Assembly: GCA_950295325.1 (NCBI GenBank)
Contig: OX485803.1
Span: 62,761,554 to 62,825,553 of the forward strand
DNA from: Polytrichum commune
Lineage: Eukaryota; Streptophyta; Polytrichopsida; Polytrichales; Polytrichaceae
Length of the DNA: 64,000 nt
Direction of reading: 5' to 3'
Part shown: piece by piece, positions 47,375 through 58,745 of the stretch
Layout: each line of letters starts with the position of its first letter
Position numbering within the stretch: the stretch's first letter is position 1
Translations under genes and position numbers: made by a program
The notes under the pieces: model-generated
What the model saw: only the letters and a program-made list of their open reading frames with translations
Told to the model about the DNA's origin: nothing
Database searches by the model: none

Positions 47375-49837
47375 ATGAATTACACATCCAACAGCAAATT
47401 CACTAACAAAAGTGGCCCCTGCAGATCGAGACCACCAGACAACCCAATCAAGAAGCCCGGCCCCTGCCGGACTGCCACACGCACTCCCCACCCACCATCA
47501 ACACCCAACAAAGAATCCAGCAGAGCAGCCGAAGGCAAAACACACAGCCTCCCGACATTACGAATTCCACGACACAACAAGGACTCAACATCCAGACACA
47601 GCAGAGCCCCAACCAGAGCTCCCACAACAACCCCACACTCACAACACCACACCACCACCCTGATCATCTCCGAGGTAGCATTCCAGCACAGACAATATAG
47701 CACAACAAGGGCCGACAAGACACCATCGACCCGTCCTCTCCACAGTATGGCCCAGCCGCCACACAACTTGGCCAACCAATACATGGAGTTCCAACAACGA
47801 ATTCAAGCTCAGCCGCCAACCTCTCACAATTCACAGCCGTCACAACAACACAATCACATCCATGAACTAGCTGCCGAGGAGGACCTTGATATGGACGCCC
47901 AATTAGAAAATGTATCACCGGAGCGTGGAGGGAGCTCTTTACAAATGACATCCGAACGAAACTCCATCCAAGCCGCACAAACGACTCCGCACAAATCCAT
48001 GCATACCACCGATGGCACACCACCAACTCTTCCATACCGAAATCTACGCATAGAAGATGCCTCGGAGAGCCAAAGCACCAAACGACGAAAGGCCGACGAC
48101 TTCACCGCTACATCCACACCCACAAAACCAAGTAAGGCCACATTACCACCATTGCATACAAGGTCTAAACGTGTAGCCACCCTAGGCATTGACATGATTG
48201 GCCAAATGTGGTTGGGCTTTCAAATGCAAGAATCACTTTCTATGCAAAGAGGCAAGAAGGAGTTGAAGGAGACCCGCACCGATGAGGAATTCACCACTCT
48301 CGGAACACCCATCAACGAAATTCACGAATTTCGAACACTTCGACGGGCGTTCCCGAGAACCAAACAAGTACTTTACCCCTCCGAGCGCCCGGATGCGGTC
48401 CCCGGACAACACCTCCATTTTACACAAATCCCTATGTATGAGAAGATCTCTCAAGACACGGGTCTCACTGAAGGGTTTCATGTTACCATAAGATTTGACA
48501 GAGAATACAAGATGCTTAGTCGTCGGGAGGTCAAACTCGCATGCATGGAGAGACTACGCCGCATGGACATGCCGCTAGGGTCTACATACTCCAATCCGAT
48601 AGACATCGGAATCAACACGGTTACAAGAAATTGGGCCGGCTTCATCAAAATTCACCTTCAACACCCGAAGAAAGATGGATTGGCCCTCCTCCGGGGCGAA
48701 CGCGCCTTTGTCATGACAATGGGAGATGGAGAGCAAGTCATTGGCAAGGCGGAGAAGGGCTTCGAACTCATAACTAAGGCAAAGAACATGAGACTTCACC
48801 TTAAAGGGGACGCTCTCCGCAACAACAAGGCCATCCATATACTTCGGACACTTATGGAAGAATCCTACTACGACGGACGCGAAATCGAAATTCTTTCCCT
48901 CACCAAATCGGACGAGGAGCGAGACTTTGCGTTCATCACCCTCACCACCGAAGAAGCGAGAGATGACCTTCTTAGCAATGGCCTCATCTACCACTCCGAG
49001 CGCCTTAAGGTAAGCCTCACGAAAGACAAGGACAACGGCAACATCTCGGAGCTCCGCATTAGTACCACCCTCGTCGCCAACAACTTGCCACAAAGAGAAT
49101 CTCAATCGATCATCACAAAGGCCCTTAAACGGTTATTTGGTGACGACAACATCACCGGCATCACATACGGACACCTCTCCAACCAAGAGGACGACCGCCA
49201 TGCCGGATGGTGTCACATCCAATGTCTCAACACGGCGGTTTACACGGAGTGGCTAAAGAAATCCACATACATTCTAGGAAGGCGCGTCGATTTCATCCCC
49301 CACAAAGGGAGCATTGACGGCACCGAACCTAACCAAACGGCCATCCGCCTCGCACACGCCCCCGTACGCGAAGTCATCGCTCAAAAAACCCAAGCTATGA
49401 GCAACACCGCCGCATCCTCGCCCCTCGTTTCGGAGAGACTCTTCACCAAAACCATCAAAGAATTAGTTGAGACGGTGGATGACAAACTCACAACGCTAGC
49501 CAACAACATTAACCTCAACACGGATAAGCAAATAGAGGCCTCCACGGACACACTCAAGACCCATGCATCGAACATGCACAACATCATGAGTGCGATGGCA
49601 ATGGAGTTTCAACAATCCAACAACCGCATCCACAACATTATGCAAACATTGGCCGCCACGTCATCGGAACCGCCTCATGCCACCTTCGCAAGACTTGCAC
49701 ATGCTCCTAACACACTCATGGCTAACACCCATACGGGAGATGCCAACACACACTTAGCACCACCGGGATTCGCCGGCGCACACCTCCGAAGCCCCTCATC
49801 AAGCCTCCACAAAGACCAACGCCACCTTCATGAATAG
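47375..49837 (+). CDS. LINE ORF1 protein with two RRM-like domains, about 820 aa
   Basis: The frame is open from before 47090, but the first in-frame ATG is at 47375; another candidate start is 47747 (MAQPPHN). The N-terminal 350 residues are Pro/Thr/His/Ser-rich. Around residues 485-550 lies an RRM-like unit with an RNP1-like DFAFITL core. A second follows at about 563-640 (TTLVANNLPQ, HAGWCHIQC, VDFIPHKG). Residues 690-760 form a coiled coil with heptad-spaced hydrophobics (KELVETVDDKLTTLANNI). No CCHC knuckle is seen. ORF1 proteins of this kind bind element RNA and form particles. The frame is intact to its TAG at 49835, unlike the enzyme region downstream. Confidence 0.85.
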   Translation: MNYTSNSKFTNKSGPCRSRPPDNPIKKPGPCRTATRTPHPPSTPNKESSRAAEGKTHSLPTLRIPRHNKDSTSRHSRAPTRAPTTTPHSQHHTTTLIISEVAFQHRQYSTTRADKTPSTRPLHSMAQPPHNLANQYMEFQQRIQAQPPTSHNSQPSQQHNHIHELAAEEDLDMDAQLENVSPERGGSSLQMTSERNSIQAAQTTPHKSMHTTDGTPPTLPYRNLRIEDASESQSTKRRKADDFTATSTPTKPSKATLPPLHTRSKRVATLGIDMIGQMWLGFQMQESLSMQRGKKELKETRTDEEFTTLGTPINEIHEFRTLRRAFPRTKQVLYPSERPDAVPGQHLHFTQIPMYEKISQDTGLTEGFHVTIRFDREYKMLSRREVKLACMERLRRMDMPLGSTYSNPIDIGINTVTRNWAGFIKIHLQHPKKDGLALLRGERAFVMTMGDGEQVIGKAEKGFELITKAKNMRLHLKGDALRNNKAIHILRTLMEESYYDGREIEILSLTKSDEERDFAFITLTTEEARDDLLSNGLIYHSERLKVSLTKDKDNGNISELRISTTLVANNLPQRESQSIITKALKRLFGDDNITGITYGHLSNQEDDRHAGWCHIQCLNTAVYTEWLKKSTYILGRRVDFIPHKGSIDGTEPNQTAIRLAHAPVREVIAQKTQAMSNTAASSPLVSERLFTKTIKELVETVDDKLTTLANNINLNTDKQIEASTDTLKTHASNMHNIMSAMAMEFQQSNNRIHNIMQTLAATSSEPPHATFARLAHAPNTLMANTHTGDANTHLAPPGFAGAHLRSPSSSLHKDQRHLHE

Positions 49838-51422
49838 AAAGCTCTTAGCGTGTCCAATAAAGTCTCTCATACAATTGAGATGTATCTTCTACCTTCTTAT
49901 GAATAAAGGGTCTCACATTGTTCCCACAATACTCCTAATATGGAACCTTTTTCTAAGGTTTCTTATCCTTTCGATAACACCCGATCACCAATACAACCCA
50001 ATGCCATGCAAAACAACATTACCCCCAACACTCCAAAACTTCCCATACCAAACAAATCACAACAACTATGCCACCTCACTATACCACAACGGAACTCCCC
50101 ATCAAGTTATCACAAAGGCCCAAACTCCCAAAATGAATAGCAACCCATTAGCATACACATGGACGTTAGTTACATACTATTTATGCTTCCCACTACTTAT
50201 CAATAAAAAGTGCACAAGCATTAAGCAATTCAATATCAACCTTATCCATGTCATTATAGCCCCAATATTATGTGCTCATTTCACCACCTCAAACCCCCAC
50301 GCTACTCCCACATCATACCACCACACAATAAACCACCCATACCAAGCACACCCTATTACCACCCCACACCATAACCATATTCACCCATACAACTACTTAC
50401 ACAACATAACACTCACAATAATTGAAACGCCCATACACACACTTATATATAATACCATCCCAAACTCAAAAGAAACAACACCTCAAAAAGAAGAGCTACT
50501 TTACACACTAAAAGAAACACTACAAACTCACCTATCAGGCACATCCATCATATCCACACTAAACACACATACATCTCCACTACCTCACACAATCCCACCA
50601 CTAAAACATCACCACATCGGCTATAGCCACATCAACCGCCACAACATTACTTTAGTCAACTTCTACACAATAAGACATACACACTTAAAACGCCCAACAT
50701 TACACAAAACCTTTGCACAAATTGTTGACCTCCAAACACTCATCCTAAGGGGTGGAGACATACAACTCAACCCGGGCCCACCTTCATACATCTATAAAAA
50801 ACCCCTTATAAAAAACACACAAGAAACAAAACAATACTCTATTAAACATCCACTCGTATCCCAACACGCCCATCTAGTAAGCCTTTCACCCATACACTTA
50901 CCACCACACCTCCCTAACCCCACTAAATTAGGCCTAAGTCATTCACAACACAAACCAACCGCCCCAAAATTCTTACACCCAAACTCACAACATAACACCA
51001 TAATTATACATAGATATATAGCTACCATATGGGCATTACCCTACCTACTCCAAAATCAACCACCACCCGGCATACAATCACATAGTAAGAAACCACAATT
51101 AAGTATAAATACACAACGTTGTAATCAAAACCATCTCCTACTACAATGTGGAGATATACGCCCTAACCCTGGACCTATGCCTAACCTATTACAAAAACAC
51201 CCCCCGGCTCACAAAAGACGCCAACATACATATTTCCTACCTAGTACGATCAAATTCCAGCCCGAATTGACACCTTGCCAAAACATTCAAACATTTTTTC
51301 CAAAATACACACCCCTTACACGAACAAATAACACTCTCACTCCCATACTTATACAACCACATACAAAAATACCATACCCACCCCCCCTCACGAATCATAT
51401 ATGCAATAATAATAACAATTAG
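49830..51422 (+). CDS. LINE ORF2 with two 2A-like motifs, 530 aa
   Basis: It starts at an ATG that overlaps the ORF1 stop (ATGAATAG, 49830-49837). The first 40 residues contain hydrophobic runs (PTILLIWNLFLRFLILSI), and two more lie near residues 107-125 and 135-150. The rest is His/Thr/Pro/Asn-rich. At residues 309-317 there is GDIQLNPGP preceded by LQTLILRG, and at 441-449 GDIRPNPGP preceded by HLLLQC. These match the 2A-type ribosome-skipping consensus (DxExNPGP), except that Glu is replaced by Gln or Arg. In animal LINEs such motifs lie just upstream of the endonuclease, as here. It is open throughout. The stop at 51420-51422 may be original, or the result of a frameshift that separated it from the endonuclease frame. 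Confidence 0.8.
   Translation: MNRKLLACPIKSLIQLRCIFYLLMNKGSHIVPTILLIWNLFLRFLILSITPDHQYNPMPCKTTLPPTLQNFPYQTNHNNYATSLYHNGTPHQVITKAQTPKMNSNPLAYTWTLVTYYLCFPLLINKKCTSIKQFNINLIHVIIAPILCAHFTTSNPHATPTSYHHTINHPYQAHPITTPHHNHIHPYNYLHNITLTIIETPIHTLIYNTIPNSKETTPQKEELLYTLKETLQTHLSGTSIISTLNTHTSPLPHTIPPLKHHHIGYSHINRHNITLVNFYTIRHTHLKRPTLHKTFAQIVDLQTLILRGGDIQLNPGPPSYIYKKPLIKNTQETKQYSIKHPLVSQHAHLVSLSPIHLPPHLPNPTKLGLSHSQHKPTAPKFLHPNSQHNTIIIHRYIATIWALPYLLQNQPPPGIQSHSKKPQLSINTQRCNQNHLLLQCGDIRPNPGPMPNLLQKHPPAHKRRQHTYFLPSTIKFQPELTPCQNIQTFFPKYTPLTRTNNTLTPILIQPHTKIPYPPPLTNHICNNNNN
50754..50780 (+). other. 2A-like motif 1 (GDIQLNPGP)
   Basis: Codons for G-D-I-Q-L-N-P-G-P, preceded by a hydrophobic stretch. The NPGP core and the Asp are intact; Gln replaces Glu. 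Ribosome skipping would fall between the last Gly and Pro. Confidence 0.8.
51150..51176 (+). other. 2A-like motif 2 (GDIRPNPGP)
   Basis: Codons for G-D-I-R-P-N-P-G-P, preceded by HLLLQC. It closely resembles 2A-like motifs found before LINE endonucleases in animals. Arg replaces Glu, so activity is uncertain. Confidence 0.8.
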
Positions 51423-51498
51423 CCCCTCCACTGAAGCATGTAACTTGTACCTACAACAACAACCAACACATAACTAGACATCACAAATATTAGAAAAA

Positions 51499-54400
51499 AT
51501 GACCAAATTACCCAACCCGTCGGAACGACACATAGATACCCCACACCCATACACGCAATTCTGCAACATATTTAATGATACAATCAACCCCGCCAACACA
51601 ATACACAAAAAATTATATGATTACATCCACTTACATCCCGACTCACTTAGCATACAAAATTTACAAGAAGCATTCCCATACCTACCAAAACAACTTATAA
51701 CGGAAGCCTTAAGATACAACGAACCCATAAACGAATATACACATCCTACCCCATCCATACCCATCCCACCATCATCATCCGAACCAATCCCAATAACAAG
51801 CCTAGAAACATATGCCATAACATGGAATGTTTCTTCACTTAACACCGCTATGCCATGTTTACAAGACTTAATTACAAAAGAACCCCCGTCGATCATCACC
51901 TTACAAGAAACCAAGCTATCCGCCACAAAATCCACAAAACACATACAAAGGTTATTTCCCCAATATAAACTTTTCTTTAACAATACACATAACATCATGA
52001 GAATTACACGCCAAAGAATGACCTATAGAGGCTTTAGAGGAGGTCTCCTACTACTTATACACATCAAACATGCATTCCCTGGTAACATCTCCAAAATACC
52101 CACTCCCGCAGCAATATCCTCTTTTCTCCAAATAACACGTATAGCCAACCAGCCCCTACAACCTTGGCTCCTACTTAACCTATATATGCCCTCACATGAG
52201 GACGACCTACCTCTCATCCCCACCATCCAAAATACCATTACGGACCAAATCAACACACACCCGAACCACATATATATCTTATGCGGAAACTTTAATAGGG
52301 ACATCGCCCTAATAGGACGACAAAACGACCAACAAATTACACCGCCACAAACAGAGGACTACCTATGGCTATCTTTCATACTGGACCTTGGACTGACATA
52401 TATTCCAACAGACACAACATTCTCCAGACAAGGGGGATACAACTACACACAGAATAGCTTAATTGACGGTTTTTTTCATAAAAACTCCCGATAACAACCA
52501 ATACTCAGCTACCACGAACCAACATACTCAGCTAAACTCCGACCACATGCCCATCCAATTAAAAATTCCCCCTAACACACTCATCGCTAGAACACCAATT
52601 GTAGTATCCGAACCACCACCAAGAATTCTTAACCATATCCCAAAGGAGAAAATCGAAGACTTCCACACCAAATTCTTTGAAACTAATTCAACTCAATTGA
52701 TGAGCTAATACTACTATTAAAACATAACCAACTAACAAATGACCAATGGACATTAGCATGTGACTCACTAAACACCCTCACCGAAAACATCACCAACATC
52801 GTCTTAGAAACTTGTAGTGCCCCACCCATCCCCACATTGCCAAACCGAATTGCTAACCAAGGAAGCTATCTCCCAAAGAAAACACAAAAACCTGGAAACT
52901 ACATTTATCCACCTACCACCTCATCCGGAAGGCAATTTACACCATAAAAAACAACCCGAACTGGCGCACCCACCCCATTATTACCCAAGAAATACACAAT
53001 CATACTCATACCATCATACCCCCACCACCACACTCCTTTCTCCCACACAACACATGGGTGGATGCCCTAGCTAAAATTACAAAAAAAACCAAGAACAAAG
53101 CCCGCAAAATCACAACCGACTACACCACCAAACAAATTAAAAAAGCCATATCAAAATATCAACAACTCTATGATAAAAGTCCTAAGACTATCAACCGAAA
53201 AGTTTTTAAAAATACCGACACACCCCCACTCGACTGCCTCATAGATAGGCACAATAACATTCTTACCAACCCAAAAGACATTGCCCAAGAAATACATGCC
53301 CAACAATCAATCAGTAATAGACCAATTGTCCCAACCTGCTATTATCAACCAGACCACCCACAACAGTGCATATGCGGAGTCAGACAATACCCGTGGCATG
53401 ATCTAAACGGATATGCCCTTGAAAAAAGAGGCGAAGCATCAACCCCTCTACATACATACCTAGATCAAGGAACATACGACATATGCCTTAAAAATTTAAC
53501 CAACGGGAAAACCCCTGGACCCGACAAAATACCTAATGCCATATTAAAAAATATGCCACCCAGATTTCACACACTTCTATTGTTATTTTTTACCCACTGC
53601 TACAAGCAAAAGCAAATCCCCGCATCCTGGAAAACAAGCCTCACAATACTCTTATATAAAAATGGCAACCCCCACCACCTTACTAACCATAGACCAATCG
53701 CACTCGCTAATACAATCTACAAACTATTTACTAGTACACTTACAAGCATATTATCCACGTACGGAGAAAAATATCAAATCCTACACAACAGCCAAGAAGG
53801 CTTTAGGGCTGAACGATGCACCGCAAGACAATTACAAACCATCATAGCGGCATTAGAAGACGCACGACTTACCACTCAAGATATTTACATATTATACATC
53901 GATTTCAAAAACGCCTTCGGATCTATTGATCATGCCAGACTTCTCGCCATTATGAAGGACCTAGGCTACCCACAAGACGTTGTGGCCTTAGTAGGTAATA
54001 TCTACTCACAATCCACTACCACCTTTAACGGAGAACATTTTGACCAAACAAAACCCATACCCATACAACGTGGCACTATACAAGGTGACACCTTGAGTCC
54101 ATACATTTTTATCATATTTCTTGAACCACTCCTACGATGGCTACAACGGGGTAACAATGGATACACCTTTCACACCTCTAATACAAAACTAAGTTCCGCA
54201 GCCTACGCAGACGATTTGGCCGCAATATCCAATAATTTGCCATCCCTCCAACTCCAACTAAATAAACTGGACAAATTCTGTGAGTGGGCAGGAATGAACC
54301 TCGGCATCCCAAAATGCGCTATCACGGGTTGCCTAAACAAAACAAAATTAAACCCCCAAGCCTTCAAAATACACATAAAAAACATCAACATAAACTTTAG

Positions 54401-57400
54401 AAATCAACCTATTCCTATCCTAAGCCAACACGAGCCATATGTTTATCTTGGAATTAATCTAGTCTCCTCACTACAATGGAAAACTCAAACACACATAACA
54501 ACAACTAAATTAATCAAACAATGCAAGCTACTAACCGCTTGCCCAGCCACCATGAAATAAAAAATTCAAATGATTGACACGGTCATCAGAGCTGGCATCG
54601 CCTACAGTTTCTACGCCGTTCCATATTCACTCCCCTCCATTAAGAAACTCAATAAACGAATAATCGCCCTACACAAAACTATATGTGGCTTACCGAAATG
54701 CATGTCCAATGCGGTTACACAGCTACCACAAGATATGTTTGGCACGGAAGCCTTCTCACTCAAAAATGCATACCTTACATGTATAGGCGAACAACTCATC
54801 AATGCCCTCAATGACAAAGGGCGACTAGGAAAAATATATAATGGATTAACTAAACACATACTTGCCAAACATGGCGGATCCCTTAAACTACCACGCATAT
54901 CCCGCCAAGATTGTATCCGATCACCAATTATACGTACGCTATTCCTACTCAAAACAACTAGTGGCATTCACCTCAAGAGCCAACTCGAGAAATTTCCTCT
55001 CCTTCCCACACCCTTAGAAACTCAATGGATGCACCAAGCACAAACCATACCAACACTAACTCCCACACTCTCCCTTAAACACCTACATAAACTCATCATT
55101 CACAACATAACCGAACTCAAACACATAACCCACCCCAACGGCACACATCTTATGACAAACGATGACTACAAACATTACTATGGTACACTCACTAAAACAA
55201 CACAAGCCGCCCTAGAACAAGCCCGAACTCTTTTTTGCGAACCTCCGTGTCATAACCCATGCCTAAATAATTGCTCAACACATACCCTATCAAACACCCT
55301 AAAAAACCCCTACATAATACACAACCACCACATAGACACCCGATTAGAAAGACATAATGCACACCTACCCACACCTCCACCTCCGGTATACCCGAAGCCA
55401 CCCTCGTACATACAAAACAACCACATACAATACCCAATTCACTCTATAATAAACGACCGCCCCCACACCTACAAACACAAACACAAAATTACCAAAAGCT
55501 ACACATCCTACCTATGCCAATGGATACTCCCCCATGAAACCATATACAACAAGTGGCTTCCCCAAAAAGAATTGTTCCCATGGAACAACCAAAACACTAT
55601 AAATCATAACATCCTACTTTTAACACAATATTATACCCACAAACAAAATCAACACTTCACCAACATCCTAAAATTATACTTTAATGAAGAACAACTAAGA
55701 GACACTAGATACATCCCCCCCCACAAATTATACCCCTATGCCATGTTAATACCAATGAATGTAACCCAGATAATGACATCGCCTGCACTCAACACACCAT
55801 TCAAAGCCAACATGGGGTAGCACACATATACGACAATGATGGCCGTCACTTAATTACCATCTCCGAACAAAGACTACAATGGTTGTGGGAACAATACCAC
55901 AATGCATTACACATACAACACAATCTCGAACCCCCCACACAATCTCGAACCCCCCACACAATCATTTGAACAAGAAGTTGTATGGTTATACCAAAGGTAT
56001 AAATATCGAATGCCCAAAAGTGATCCCCTCAAACTATCACAATATACACTCCCAAATGCCATCATTAACCATATTATAGACTCCTTCCATATCACACATT
56101 CATATTTTTCATCACCCGTCACATGCCCTACCACGCTAAGACAATTCTCCTCCACTTTCACCCGAGACAAAGTTTTCGGGTCAAGAGGAACGGCATTCCA
56201 ACACAAATGGACAGGTAATGGATATGCCCACCCACATACAGAAACAAACACTCAACAAGCCCTTCACTGGGCCAGACTTGCAGCCCACAACAACCCCGAC
56301 ACAATTACAATCCTTATAACCACTGATCCAAATTGGTATCAAAACCCCCTCATGAAGGTCCTTTCCCGGACTCACACGTCATCACACACTTCAAAGCAGA
56401 CACCATTACATACGAAGAACCCACGATACCCCCAGAACTACAAATTGAACCTCGAATAGAAAGCCGTGACATTAGAATACTATGTATACACCACAAAACC
56501 ACGGCCATCGGAACCACAAGATATGCATGTCGCATGAACACTATCGGCGAATCTCTACAAATACCTACTATATTCAACACAATCGCACCACCCACACCAA
56601 TGAACACCTCAATAAACCGTAGTAAGAAATGGGCCCAACTCACATACCCGCCCCTCCCACCACTAACCCATAATACCACTATTCCACCAATCATAAACCA
56701 TGACATATGCCTACCCCTCAAATACCCACCACAATATTGTTATTATACCGATGGGTCATTTATCCCACCCAAAGCAATAACCCAAGAACATTGGAGACGA
56801 GAAAAGGCAGGATATGGAATATACAACCCTTTTAAAAATCTTAAAATCTCAGAACGACTACCATGACTCCAAAATATACTACGAGCGGAATTAATGGCTA
56901 TCCACCACACCTTATGCCTCCTCACCACCACATACCGAAATGAACCCGCACACATTTTCACAGATTGCCTTAATGTTTTATATCTCATAAATACACAAAC
57001 AAAACACCCAACCTCACACAATAGCCACCCGGACAAGAAGATACTTGAATCAATTATTAAGATGTTACAATCCCGCACACAAACCACCACACTACATAAA
57101 GTCAAAGCCCACGCGAATATTAGTGGCAACGAACAAGCGGACAAACTGGCCAAAATGGGATGTGAATTAGAACATAGAGATGCCCTAGCCACGTACGAAC
57201 ACGCACACCCCACGCCATACTACCTCCAAAAAGGCTGGTGGCACTCAATGCAAGATACACCAGATAAAGGCCCCATTCGGCACCTTGGCAAATACCTCAC
57301 TAAATACGACAAAAAACATAACCTAGCCCTCATAGCAACTCAAACACACCAACTACACAAGTGGCTCGATAACAAAGATATTGACAAAACACTATCAAAT

Positions 57401-58208
57401 GATTTTTGGAGCAACCCGATTATCACAGACAGACAAAAAACATGCCTAGTCAAATTCAGAACCGGACAATACATGGGACATGCTAGAAAACAACTCAGTC
57501 TTCTTCGGAAGAAATGCATACCCCTCACACACGTGCCCCATATGCAACGCACAGGAAGCAGACACATGGTTACATGTACTCCTTAAATGTAAACAACAAC
57601 ACATTCACGCACTAATAACTAAAAGACATAACAAAGCCGTATGGGAAATACGCAAACTTCTCATCTCAAACAAAAAGACAAGATACTACACACTCATGAA
57701 TGCAGGTACATATAATGAGCTTCCTCAAGAAAACACCGTACCATCATGGTTACTTCCATGCACATGTACCACCCAAAGATGTCACTGCAACGCTCGGCTC
57801 AAACTTGACATACTATGCATACTAGGACACCCATATCAGTCCCCACCGCCAGAAACACCCACACCGGAAATTACAGTTCAATTCATAGAATTCACATACT
57901 GTAATGACAGATTCTCCACTGAAACCATAAATCAAAAAATTACAAAATATCAACCACTCATAAATAATATTATCGCAAAGGGTTGGAACGTAGCCCCACT
58001 TATTGTATTAGCATCTGGTGCTAGAGCCACAACTCACATCCCCTCAATGAACGAACTTGAAACAAAGCTCAAACTTCCTACATCACAAATTAGGAACACA
58101 TTCAAACAGCTTAACATAATTGCCATACAATATGCACATTCAATATTAATCCACAAAAGACGAATAGAAAATAGACAACCCATCACAGACCTACAAAATT
58201 ATAATTAA
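51499..58208 (+). pseudogene. LINE endonuclease-RT-RNase H-zinc finger polyprotein, broken
   Basis: Domains in order: APE endonuclease (TWN, LQETKL, GGLLLLI, CGNFN where GDFN is usual, SLIDG, SDHMPI; 51800-52560), reverse transcriptase (NHRPIALANT, YIDFKNAFGSIDH, QGDTLSP, YADD at 54204-54215; 53500-54560), a long connection region, RNase H (TDGS, AELMAI, FTDCLN, GNEQADKLA; 56740-57150), and a CCHC finger CPIC..H..C near 57534-57590. Breaks: an extra T in the T7 run at 52470-52476; frame changes near 52690, 52900, 55600-55800, 56350 and 57520; TAA at 54558-54560; a 19-bp duplication at 55919-55956; and TGA at 56864-56866 where Trp is expected. The core RT is continuous from before 53058 to 54557. 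Confidence 0.88.
55919..55956 (+). repeat. Perfect 19-bp tandem duplication in the LINE enzyme frame
   Basis: CACAATCTCGAACCCCCCA occurs twice back to back (55919-55937 and 55938-55956). The older antisense copy near 44125-44145 has a single unit. Nineteen bases shift the frame by one. Confidence 0.9.
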
Positions 58209-58745
58209 AATTAAAAGAGGGGTAGTGGTCAGACCACTAGTTATTAAGTTACCACCTATAGCTCAGAAAGGCGGGGAGTAGCCGGTTGGTTGGCACAACT
58301 TTCCTGCCTATGATTAACTCACTTGCAACACCAAGTCAAAGTGTATTGCACTAACACGCTCAGACGGATTCAACGCGAATCGAACCCGGACCGTATTAAC
58401 ACAACACGCACGTCCTTATCCAACCAACCTTGGAACCATGACTTGGCGACCAACTACACAATCAACCATCACTTATACTCCAAACAAATTCGCTCGCCAC
58501 TCGTCTCAAACAAAGTAGCAAGACCCACAAAATTCTAATTAAAATCCATGCACCCTACACACCCCCCTCCCCCCCCCCGGGTCAACCGGTTAAAACCTCA
58601 GTTACTAACATAGTGTCTACTCCCTGCAAAGGGTGAAGTAGTATTACACCCAACGCCACTACCATGGGGTATGGCCGCGGTTGTCCTACGAACAGACACT
58701 TTATTCACTCCAGCCCCTAGCAGGGACCGGAGTTCTTCTTCTTCT
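58209..58745 (+). other. LINE 3' UTR with hairpin, tRNA-like boxes and (TTC)5 tail
   Basis: A perfect 8-bp hairpin TAGTGGTC/GACCACTA lies at 58223-58239. On the minus strand GGTTCGATTC at 58377-58386 matches a pol III B box. TTGGTTGGATAAGGACG at 58411-58427 could be its A box at tRNA-like spacing. A poly-C run lies near 58561-58578. The element ends in five TTC units at 58733-58747, overlapping the duplication by two bases. Confidence 0.6.

Larger units (their letters stand above)
45158..58745 (+). mobile_element. Nearly full-length 13.6-kb LINE with 2A-like motifs
   Basis: The limits are set by the 13-bp duplication on both sides. Order: GC-rich start, a leader with internal duplications (45158-47374), ORF1 with two RRM-like folds, an overlapping ORF2 with two 2A-like motifs, an APE-type endonuclease, a reverse transcriptase with YADD, an RNase H, a CCHC zinc finger, a 3' UTR and a (TTC)5 tail. 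The sense strand is A/C-rich and poor in G. All catalytic motifs are still readable, but about nine lesions break the enzyme frame, so this copy cannot make a complete enzyme. Most known LINEs are 3-8 kb, so this is unusually long. The clade is not assigned; an RNase H-bearing LINE with RRM ORF1 is all I can say. Confidence 0.93.

Noticed and set aside
48575-49105. 176-codon minus-strand frame within LINE ORF1
   Set aside because: Antisense shadow of the RRM region.
58370-58430. Functional tRNA gene
   Set aside because: Only the B box is convincing; no acceptor stem or anticodon arm can be drawn with confidence, so it is kept as a tRNA-like part of the LINE 3' UTR.
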